Origin: Candidatus Hodarchaeota archaeon
GTDB taxonomy: Archaea > Asgardarchaeota > Heimdallarchaeia > Hodarchaeales > Hodarchaeaceae
Assembly (NCBI GenBank): GCA_016839665.1
Contig: JAEOTU010000323.1
Coordinates: 1 to 9,014 of the forward strand
Direction of reading: 5' to 3'
Length of the DNA stretch: 9,014 bases
Each line of letters opens with the position of its first letter. Positions within the stretch are counted from its first letter, which is position 1. Shown one piece after another: positions 1 through 6,368 of the stretch. The notes under the pieces were generated by a model. The model searched no databases and was not told where the DNA came from. It saw only the letters and a list, made by a program, of their open reading frames with translations. Position numbers and translations under genes: made by a program.

Positions 1-154
1 GTTGGGGATCCGCAAAAAAACAACACTCCTAAGACCTAAATAATCATCACTCCACGAAAGGATTCAATCCAGTTGTTCGCTCCTCCTCGTTATTGACAAA
101 GTGCTTATTTAGTCATGAAATTTATATTTCTTGTAAGGCTAATAGAACTACTTC
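1..154. other. No gene recognised; window edge beyond the Doc-like gene
   Basis: Both strands carry frequent stops and no ORF with family features. On the minus strand a run of seven T (complement of A14-A20) lies about 135 bases beyond the restored end of the Doc-like gene. Archaeal terminators are often T-rich, but the distance makes this a weak candidate. A short minus-strand stretch near 50-85 reads NNWIESFRG, faintly like a DDE transposase fragment, but it is far too short to call. Confidence 0.3.
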
Positions 155-588
155 TCAGCATTTCAAAGATACTTCAATCCATTCAATAACTTTACCTATT
201 ACTGGACACGTCTCTTCATTAGCAATAGTTAAAGCCATATCAAAGAGTTCATCATGAGATCGTAAGAGGGGGTACATCCATTCCACACCAAAAAAGTCAG
301 CATTACAGAGACACTGACTCGTTTGTTACCATCAGAAAAAACATGATATCTGTTAAAATAATAAAAATAAGCAGCAGCCTTAGCAGCCACCGTTGGATAT
401 GTATCCACATCATAGAAACTCTGAAGAGGTATTGATAGACAAGATTGTAATTTATTCTCGTCTAAAATGCCATAGAGATGTGGATCATCCCCATCAGCAA
501 CAGCATCATTCTTGTGCCAATTGAAAATACTAATCGTATGAGAATATTCAATGTGCCTAAATTTTAGCGAGCCGTTTGAAGAGTTCAT
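155..588 (-). pseudogene. Doc/Fic-family toxin (death-on-curing type), frameshifted near its C-terminus
   Basis: Doc toxins are Fic-fold enzymes that modify a translation factor; phage P1 Doc phosphorylates EF-Tu. The unbroken frame from ATG 588 to the TAA at 229 gives 119 residues. It shows LYGILDENKL, an alpha-helical YPTVAAKAAAYFYYFNRYH segment and the catalytic motif H82-x-F84-x-D86-G87-N88-K89-R90. The GNKR form, without the GNGRxxR of AMP-transferring Fic enzymes, is the Doc type. After P107 the frame ends in an unrelated short tail. The -1 frame carries the expected C-terminal helix (DELFDMALTIANEE), then VIEWIEVSLKC and a TGA at 155. Adding one C to the C5 run (complement of G268-G272) restores a 144-residue protein, near normal Doc length. 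The gene overlaps the 42-residue ORF upstream by 32 bases and may be translationally coupled to it. The break may be genuine decay or a homopolymer sequencing error; residues needed for catalysis are upstream of it. Family call is strong, activity uncertain. Confidence 0.85.
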
Positions 589-685
589 GATACTTCTCTT
601 TCACTAGTTCAAAAGCTTCCTCAAAAGAGAGATTTTTTGATGGTTTTTCAGGGAGAGGAAATTCTTTTAGTTCATTTGTAGTCAT
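557..685 (-). CDS. 42-residue protein upstream of the Doc-like toxin; candidate antitoxin
   Basis: An ATG at 685 opens 42 codons ending in TAG at 557. The product starts MTTNELKEFPLPEKPSKN and continues as a single predicted amphipathic charged helix (SFEEAFELVKEKYHELFKRL). I do not recognise a family. It does not show the AbrB- or Phd-type DNA-binding pattern, and I see no S/T-x-x-x-E-G/N inhibitory motif of Fic antitoxins. The case for it is positional: it precedes a Doc-type toxin, overlaps it by 32 bases in another frame, and has a compact Glu/Lys-rich helix like the toxin-binding tails of small antitoxins. It starts 64 bases after the end of the methyltransferase gene. A seven-codon in-frame ATG leader ends in TAA directly before this ATG, so reinitiation is possible. 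It could also be a chance ORF. Confidence 0.5.
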   Translation of the reverse strand: MTTNELKEFPLPEKPSKNLSFEEAFELVKEKYHELFKRLAKI

Positions 686-707
686 TTATTCATCCATCGA
701 TTTCTTC

Positions 708-715
708 ATTAATTA
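708..715 (-). promoter_or_regulatory. Possible TATA box of the Doc-like locus
   Basis: The minus strand reads TAATTAAT, centred about 26 bases before the ATG at 685, the spacing expected for a leaderless archaeal transcript. The upstream bases (CGGAG) are a poor BRE. In AT-rich DNA such a match is easily met by chance, so the toxin pair may simply be read through from the methyltransferase gene. Confidence 0.25.
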
Positions 716-749
716 CTCCGTCGTTAGGAATATGTTGATCTTTTTCCTT

Positions 750-1292
750 TTAAATTGTTTCTTTAGACTTTTCTCTATTACTATATCGTAACAACCGTAT
801 TAAACCAATTAAAAGATTCATTCGTGGTACTTGTTGCATATAGAGTTTGTATTCATCGCCAAACTTCTCAATATTTGACCGTTCTTCCTGTTGTACGTCT
901 ATATAAAATAATACTGATCCTAGAATCCCAGAAATCACGCTCAACCAGTGTTGAGACATTAGAACTAAGCTAAGAACCACCAGAATGAACCCCAAATATT
1001 GCGGATGTCGAACAACGGAGTAAATTCCGCTGTCAACTAGAATAGTAGTGTGAACAAGGTGTTTTCCCTTTGGCACCCCACCTTTCTGTTGGAATTCGTG
1101 CCCAGCCAGAAAAATAACAATAACACTGAATATTAAGAGAATCCATCCAAGATACATCAGAGAGTCGAGACCTAAACAGTTAAAGGATATGAAGACCAAA
1201 ATGATTGGTAAAATCATCAGAGGTGTATAAATATACATTAGAATGGACGCTTTCCAAGAGTTGTCTGTTGAGGGAGTTCCTCTCTCCGACAT
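750..1292 (-). CDS. Isoprenylcysteine/phospholipid methyltransferase family membrane protein
   Basis: The family transfers a methyl group from S-adenosylmethionine to a membrane-embedded acceptor (prenylcysteine carboxylate in ICMT, the ethanolamine head group in PEMT). The 180-residue product has hydrophobic segments at about 20-38, 46-64, 98-114 and 117-134, matching the small multi-pass fold. The family signature is present: LVDSGIYSVVRHPQYLG (85-101) with R95-H96-P97-x-Y99, then E136-E137 and F144-G-D-E-Y148 in the cytosolic SAM-binding end. A basic tail follows. The ATG at 1292 is chosen because a TATA box lies about 26 bases upstream, leaving no room for a longer leader. It sits alone between two toxin-antitoxin-like loci, which says nothing about its substrate. 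Substrate cannot be told from sequence: lipids or small molecules are likelier than prenylated proteins. Family call is strong. Confidence 0.88.
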   Translation of the reverse strand: MSERGTPSTDNSWKASILMYIYTPLMILPIILVFISFNCLGLDSLMYLGWILLIFSVIVIFLAGHEFQQKGGVPKGKHLVHTTILVDSGIYSVVRHPQYLGFILVVLSLVLMSQHWLSVISGILGSVLFYIDVQQEERSNIEKFGDEYKLYMQQVPRMNLLIGLIRLLRYSNREKSKETI

Positions 1293-1314
1293 AAGAAAAC
1301 AGTTGTGTTCCAGT

Positions 1315-1327
1315 TATTTAAATCTTT
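1315..1327 (-). promoter_or_regulatory. BRE/TATA promoter of the methyltransferase gene
   Basis: On the minus strand the purine run AAAGA (1327-1323) is followed by TTTAAATA (1322-1315). Its centre is about 26 bases before the A of the ATG at 1292. Archaeal transcription starts about 25 bases after the TATA centre, so the mRNA should begin at or next to the ATG; consistent with this, no Shine-Dalgarno sequence is seen. Confidence 0.6.
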
Positions 1328-1336
1328 ATTTGATCG

Positions 1337-1350
1337 AAAAATAAGAATTA
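1337..1350 (-). terminator. T-rich tract after the YgiT-type gene
   Basis: Just after the stop of the zinc-finger gene the minus strand reads TAATTCTTATTTTT, ending in five T. T-rich tracts without a hairpin terminate archaeal RNA polymerase. It lies directly before the next gene's promoter, which fits a transcription-unit boundary. The tract is short, so support is modest. Confidence 0.3.
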
Positions 1351-1356
1351 TTAGTT

Positions 1357-1566
1357 TCAAGCACTCTGTTCTAGCATTAATTTTTCCTTTTGCTGTTTTA
1401 TGAACTTTAGTACTTCTTGAATGAAGATCGATGTTTTTTCATCGAAGTATTGTTCATGACATTGTTGACATTCTTCAAAGACGAGATCATTAATTGTAAT
1501 ACCTTCTAATGTAACAGATCCAACCACTTTTTTAATTGAACCACCACATTGGTGACATTTTTCCAT
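1357..1566 (-). CDS. YgiT-type zinc-finger protein (antitoxin half, toxin lost)
   Basis: YgiT/MqsA-N-type proteins are small zinc-binding antitoxins usually encoded directly after their toxin. The 69-residue product has the four-cysteine zinc site C4-x-x-C7-G and C33-x-x-C36, followed by HEQYFDE where the family normally has G-E-x-Y. A charged C-terminal helix (FIQEVLKFIKQQKEKL, 48-63) follows. There is no C-terminal MqsA-type HTH, so this is the short form found with DUF4258 or MqsR-like toxins. The last codons of a DUF4258-type toxin end 7 bases upstream, at TAG 1574, which confirms the pairing. The toxin's N-terminal part is missing, so this is an orphan. Its promoter was probably lost with the toxin's 5' end, and expression may depend on read-through from the surface-protein operon. 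Confidence 0.85.
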   Translation of the reverse strand: MEKCHQCGGSIKKVVGSVTLEGITINDLVFEECQQCHEQYFDEKTSIFIQEVLKFIKQQKEKLMLEQSA

Positions 1567-1573
1567 AGTCTTT

Positions 1574-1678
1574 CTACTTCTTTACAGAGTAACTGTTTTT
1601 CCATTCAGATTCTTTTGGACGATAACCAGTAATCACAATTAAGTCGTCCTCATGCGGAGCAACTCTTTTTCTTCTTTC
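1574..1678 (-). pseudogene. C-terminal remnant of a DUF4258-type toxin
   Basis: A stop-bounded frame with no start codon ends at TAG 1574. Its 34 codons finish with APHEDDLIVITGYRPKESEW and then KNSYSVKK. This matches the C-terminal end of DUF4258 toxins, whose pattern is a D-x-I-I-I-I-T-x-Y-x-P-x-x-x-x-W strand and turn followed by a basic tail, and these toxins are commonly followed by a YgiT-type antitoxin, as here. The family's N-terminal helix and H-x-x-x-R-x-x-x-R-x-I region are absent: upstream of about 1663 the DNA is the 3' coding end of the surface protein, and a TAA stands at 1679-1681. The recombination point therefore lies near 1660-1665. The remnant cannot encode a working toxin. 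Confidence 0.7.
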
Positions 1679-4600
1679 TTAATCTTCTTAGTCCCAATAA
1701 GGGTGTTGTAAAGAGTAAAGAAACTAGGATAAATCCAGGTGTTGAGATTCCAGGGGGTTGGGAATATGTTGTTACTGATTCTTTTTCAACAAGGGTGACT
1801 TTAACGACATCTACTGCACTATTTCCTGATGCATCTTGAACTACAAGTTCTAAAGTATGAATCCCTTCAGACCATCCAACTAATGGAAAAGTGATGTCAT
1901 TTCCATCCCATTCTTCTTCGAGGAATTTTTCTCCATTTCGACTGATGATGTAGGTTGCTGGATGAAGATCAGACACTTTCCAAACTAACAATGCTGATGG
2001 ATCACCTGTCTGAAATCTACAGTCCGAAATATGGCTGAGTGTCGGTGCAGTGATGTCAATTACTGACACATGGCAAGTACAGGAATGTGAAAACCCTTCT
2101 AAGTCAAAAACGATTAGAATAAATATGTACTCTCCTGCTGCCAACGTATCAAGAGAAGTGGTAAGATTCAGGTTAGTCAAGGATCTTGAGTCGATTCGTT
2201 TCGCATTTCTGTAAAGAGAGAAGTTATATGAATTTGCTTCGGAAATTTGCCAATGGATAGAATTTCCTATCATCCCTTCGGGGATAATCATGTCAGGAGG
2301 TTGTTTTATGATTGGAGGCGTGAAGTCATCCACATAGACAATGATCGAACCAGTGTCAGTATTATTGTATCGATCAGTCAATTCAATTGTATAATAATAT
2401 TTTCCAGGTAAACTAGGTTCAATATCTACTAAAATATGTGGGTCTGTTACTACATCACTCTCAAACTTACTTCCATTTAAATATAAATCATATGAGACGG
2501 GGTAATGTCTTTCAAAAAAGATAAATTCAAACCAAGAAGCAGTATAAAGCGGTTCATACACAATTTCGTCATAGATAGGAGCTGCTAAGAAAGAATTTTC
2601 TATTTTGAAAGCTGGATTATTAACCGAATTAATTTTAAGCTTAAGTCCTTCAAGAATTTCTGAGGATGAGCCACCTGAGTCACCATTGAGTATCATGGGA
2701 GCTAAGATATCTTCTACTGTAATAAAAATTGTTGAATTTCGGACATTCCCACTAGCATCCTTAAATACGGCATCAAACCTATAATTACCTACTAATAAAT
2801 CACATATAGAAACGGTAATAGATCCATTTCCAGAAGACCAAATACCAGATGCATTTAACACATTATCTCGATAAATGAAGTATTCTCCAAATTGAGGATC
2901 AGTATCATTTACAAGCCAAACTGGATTATCCACATATGACACATTGTGTTCATATACTGTATAATTGGTTGGCCCAGAGATGATAACTGGAGGATCTATA
3001 TCAATAGCATTCAAAGTCCAATTGTATGTTAGAATATTATTTGAAAGGTCAGTTACGTTCATTCTTAGATCGTTTTCACCTACCTCTAGTTGCAACTCTT
3101 CTAGCATAAGGATTACAGGAACATTAGATTGCCAGTTATTAGTAGACACATGAAGACCATTAACCCATAATGAATAGCTTGAAGGAAAGCTGTCGGTGAA
3201 TGTCAATGAGATAGATTCATTATGAGAGAGAAAGACCGTTGAATCAGGTTCTTCGGTACATGACGGGATATCTGAATCAACAGATAAGATATCCACAAAA
3301 ATACTCGATGAGTTGAAGTTATTACCCATGTCTTGAGTCTCTAGTGTAAAGTTCCAAGATCCTTGAGCCAAACTTCCGGACTCTAGAACATAACTAGCAA
3401 CCCATTCCTTGTTTTCTTTATTAATCAGATTAAATGTGTATAAATTTTTAGATAATTCTACACCGTTTAGATATAAAGCAACATCTAATAGAAATTCTTC
3501 AGTAACATTCCAACTAAGAGTATAATTATTTTCAAAATTCTCTGGTATAATCAAATCATTTGTGACAGATGTAACATTAGGAACAATTGTATCTACTGGT
3601 TCTATTGTAACCCATTTTGTATCTGATGCCATATTACCGCTAGTATCGTTGAAGGTTATTGTTACATTATGTACTCCTTCTGTTAGAGATCCTAAGTCTA
3701 ATTGGACCTCTGTACTTTCTGTGTAATTATCACTATCTATTAAGACTTCATCAATAAACAATTCATAACAATTTGGAGCATCATCAATAGCATTCCATTT
3801 AGGACCAATATTCAAACTGGTTTGTGGATAGACTAAACCATACGGTAAAAACTCAGGTCCAGAATAATAGATTCCTGGTGGTATGAAATCTGGGGGGAAA
3901 ATCTTCACAGTTGCTGTAGATGAGTCAAAAATATCTGGATCAATTGTATACGCAGTTATTCGGAATTGATGACTCCCAACAGGTGCTTCAGCAGGATTAT
4001 TTATCTTCAAAGAGGCAATTATTTCCTTAGTTTCATTGGGTTGCAGATTAGGTATTGTTTTTGGAAAGTAGAGATAATCCTCTAAAGAACTACCTTCCAT
4101 TTCTAAAGTTAAACTAGTATTTACGTTACCAGTATTATGGACGGTGAAGGTAAAATTTGTTTCCCAATTAGCTAGCATTGTTGTTTCCGTTGGTGATATA
4201 GATGTGTTTATGCTAAGATCTTCTCTGAAATTAATACGGATAATATGGTTAATTCGTTTGGAACTTTCACTACTCGTTACAGTAATATACAACGGATAAA
4301 TTCCTGGAGGAGGATAAATGTCATCTTTTTCATAATGGAATTCTATACTTCCTTCATAGTTATTCTTTGGATATGTACCCCATTTCTTAAGAGAATGAGT
4401 AAATGACCAAGAAACAATGTCATCTTCACCTAAATCGAGTCTAGCAGTTATATTAAGAGTATCAGGAACATTTCCTCGATTCATAAGTTGATAGGGGATA
4501 GTTACAGATTTGTGAGGATATGCATTCTTTAAAAAAGTCCGAGACCATATATTTGACTCTATATTTTGTCCATAAAAAAAATCATTATATTCTGGGACAT

Positions 4601-6368
4601 TGATTAATGTACTCTTTGTAATTTCTGCTCCTGCTAATCCTAAGTTCTTTTTTGCTTGACTTATAGCCGTTATATGAAATAACCGTGGCCCAGGAAGCAA
4701 TTTGGTTGGAGTTGATAGTCGAATAATTCTAAAGGAAACCACTTTTCTTCTGTGGGAAATGTCTATTAGACCCCTAGGATAATTAATAAAGTAACCAGAG
4801 AGTGTTTGCGGTTGGAGGACGATTTTATCGGTACCAAATTGCTCTCTTTTTAAGGCGATTATCCCAGTATAAGAACCACCACCCAAAGGAGTTATGCTGA
4901 CAATATTCATGGAAAAATCATGATTGACATCTTCAGGAGGATACCAATTACTTTCGTAATTGAACCTGTATGGCATTACAAGCAGTCCACCCTCCAGAGG
5001 AATGGACTTCATATAAAAAGTTTTGAAAACAGTATTACTTAACCATCCAGGAACACGATTACCACGAGAATCAATATAGCTATGTTCTCTACTTACATCC
5101 TTTATTCTAACAGAAGGTGCCTGATGGACTGTTCTTGTCCCAACATAACACACTTTGCTGAAGCTAAACTTTATTTGTTCGTAATTTTTACTGGATGAAA
5201 CCTGAAATGGTAAGCTGTATGTTTTGGAATTATATTTGAAAAGATGATTATGACTCTTGATATTTTCATAACACGTTCTTTTTCCGAAAAACCAATACGA
5301 TCTTTTTCCCTGAACACCTAATTGACCACTGAAGAAATAGCATTCCTGTGACATTTTCAAAGGATACACATAAACATCAATCAAATCCTCAAAATATTCC
5401 TTGTCATCTGTAGGTTTATATGTTTTTTTACAAAATGTAGGACAAAGATCTGGCGTATTCTGACCGACTGTAACTTCTAGCTCATTTAAAACATCAATTC
5501 CAGGGAAAGAAATATCTTCTTTAGCAGATGAGACGAAAGGTTGCAGAACGGAGTAATATTGCTTATTAAATCTAATACTAAAACTGGGTTGGATAAGTTC
5601 AGGCCCCCACCATTCACTAAACCATCCTTTGTGCAGATATTCACGATAGATACTATAATACCACTCAGCATAGATATCTACTGTAGGATAAAAAACTCTA
5701 TCTACACCTCCAGCTTGTGATTTAATAGAATATCCATTATAACTATCAACAGTTACGGTAAAAGTGTGCTCAGTATCTTCAATTGCAAATTTAGGGTGTG
5801 TAATTGTCACTTTAACAGGATAACTAAACTTCATATGATGGATGTGTATGTAACCATTAACCGAAACACGTCTTTGATTTCTTCCATTTCGATAATCATA
5901 GTATAGAACCTTATCATCACTTATGCGAATATCTCGTTCGGTTAGTTCAATGTTATCATAAAATGTGTCAGAAAATATTTCGTAATCATCCATACTTACC
6001 TCCCCTGAGGCAAGTTGGGCTTTTGTGACTACAGGAATCGTCAAATTGTTGATATAATTAGAGATTGTGTCACTCATTTTATAATTAATTAAATCAGGAT
6101 TATTGGGGTCAAAACTGAATAGCTGTTCTTCAGCCGTGGATTGAAGAATTTTTTTGACTCTTTCATTAGCAAATGAGGAACTCAATTCGGTTATTTCGTT
6201 ATAATTAGAATCTATGTTTGATTGAAGATTCATATTGTATAAATTCAAATCTGAATCTTCATTAGTATTTGTAAGTGTAGTTACTGTTGAATTAATATTA
6301 TTCAGGTCCTGTAGATTGCTTGAAAATATGAAAATGATAATAAAAATGATGGATAATAGTTTTTTCAT
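1650..6368 (-). CDS. Large secreted surface protein with NEW3-like and Ig-like repeats and a PGF-type C-terminal anchor
   Basis: A 1572-residue protein. Residues 1-17 (MKKLLSIIFIIIFIFSS) form a signal peptide, followed by an Asn/Ser/Thr-rich stretch to about 65. Residues ~70-610 match no domain I know: beta-rich by appearance, with an aromatic cluster at 235-254 and five Cys at 309, 313, 343, 366 and 407 that could form disulfides outside the cell. Two NEW3/CARDB-like beta domains follow (~617-715 and ~717-824; YQLMNRGNVPDTLNI and FTVHNTGNVNTSLTL). Seven Ig-like repeats fill 827-1529, most of them starting D-x-x-x-P. The tail has STPGF (1542-1546), a hydrophobic stretch to ~1560 and RRLRKKKK. 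PGF-CTERM tails are handled by archaeosortase in several archaea; whether this host has one is unknown. The ATG overlaps the upstream stop as ATGA and has a strong AGGAGG 8 bases before it, so the pair is co-transcribed. The last codons (SCSA, stop) appear to come from toxin DNA at the junction. Adhesion or cell-envelope role is inference. Confidence 0.85.
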   Translation of the reverse strand: MKKLLSIIFIIIFIFSSNLQDLNNINSTVTTLTNTNEDSDLNLYNMNLQSNIDSNYNEITELSSSFANERVKKILQSTAEEQLFSFDPNNPDLINYKMSDTISNYINNLTIPVVTKAQLASGEVSMDDYEIFSDTFYDNIELTERDIRISDDKVLYYDYRNGRNQRRVSVNGYIHIHHMKFSYPVKVTITHPKFAIEDTEHTFTVTVDSYNGYSIKSQAGGVDRVFYPTVDIYAEWYYSIYREYLHKGWFSEWWGPELIQPSFSIRFNKQYYSVLQPFVSSAKEDISFPGIDVLNELEVTVGQNTPDLCPTFCKKTYKPTDDKEYFEDLIDVYVYPLKMSQECYFFSGQLGVQGKRSYWFFGKRTCYENIKSHNHLFKYNSKTYSLPFQVSSSKNYEQIKFSFSKVCYVGTRTVHQAPSVRIKDVSREHSYIDSRGNRVPGWLSNTVFKTFYMKSIPLEGGLLVMPYRFNYESNWYPPEDVNHDFSMNIVSITPLGGGSYTGIIALKREQFGTDKIVLQPQTLSGYFINYPRGLIDISHRRKVVSFRIIRLSTPTKLLPGPRLFHITAISQAKKNLGLAGAEITKSTLINVPEYNDFFYGQNIESNIWSRTFLKNAYPHKSVTIPYQLMNRGNVPDTLNITARLDLGEDDIVSWSFTHSLKKWGTYPKNNYEGSIEFHYEKDDIYPPPGIYPLYITVTSSESSKRINHIIRINFREDLSINTSISPTETTMLANWETNFTFTVHNTGNVNTSLTLEMEGSSLEDYLYFPKTIPNLQPNETKEIIASLKINNPAEAPVGSHQFRITAYTIDPDIFDSSTATVKIFPPDFIPPGIYYSGPEFLPYGLVYPQTSLNIGPKWNAIDDAPNCYELFIDEVLIDSDNYTESTEVQLDLGSLTEGVHNVTITFNDTSGNMASDTKWVTIEPVDTIVPNVTSVTNDLIIPENFENNYTLSWNVTEEFLLDVALYLNGVELSKNLYTFNLINKENKEWVASYVLESGSLAQGSWNFTLETQDMGNNFNSSSIFVDILSVDSDIPSCTEEPDSTVFLSHNESISLTFTDSFPSSYSLWVNGLHVSTNNWQSNVPVILMLEELQLEVGENDLRMNVTDLSNNILTYNWTLNAIDIDPPVIISGPTNYTVYEHNVSYVDNPVWLVNDTDPQFGEYFIYRDNVLNASGIWSSGNGSITVSICDLLVGNYRFDAVFKDASGNVRNSTIFITVEDILAPMILNGDSGGSSSEILEGLKLKINSVNNPAFKIENSFLAAPIYDEIVYEPLYTASWFEFIFFERHYPVSYDLYLNGSKFESDVVTDPHILVDIEPSLPGKYYYTIELTDRYNNTDTGSIIVYVDDFTPPIIKQPPDMIIPEGMIGNSIHWQISEANSYNFSLYRNAKRIDSRSLTNLNLTTSLDTLAAGEYIFILIVFDLEGFSHSCTCHVSVIDITAPTLSHISDCRFQTGDPSALLVWKVSDLHPATYIISRNGEKFLEEEWDGNDITFPLVGWSEGIHTLELVVQDASGNSAVDVVKVTLVEKESVTTYSQPPGISTPGFILVSLLFTTPLLGLRRLRKKKKSCSA
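1782..3890 (-). repeat. Seven tandem Ig-like repeats in the 1572-residue surface protein
   Basis: Approximate units: 3890-3594, 3593-3279, 3278-3006, 3005-2712, 2711-2328, 2327-2058 and 2057-1782. Each is about 90-105 residues except the fifth (~128). The shared pattern is D-x-x-x-P at the start, a Glu/Gly turn, a central Trp, a Y-x-L-Y/W-x-N-G strand, then L-x-x-G followed by a strand ending D-x-x-G-N. The units are strongly diverged in sequence, so they are old duplications, not recent copies. Confidence 0.75.

Noticed and set aside
45..90. Minus-strand NNWIESFRG as a transposase remnant
   Set aside because: Too short, bounded by stops, and without any neighbouring DDE motif or terminal inverted repeats.
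2965..3153. Plus-strand 62-residue ORF
   Set aside because: Lies wholly opposite the repeat region of the 1572-residue gene, with no family features.
5486..5671. Minus-strand 61-residue ORF in another frame
   Set aside because: Inside the unknown ectodomain of the 1572-residue gene; no ribosome site or recognisable product.
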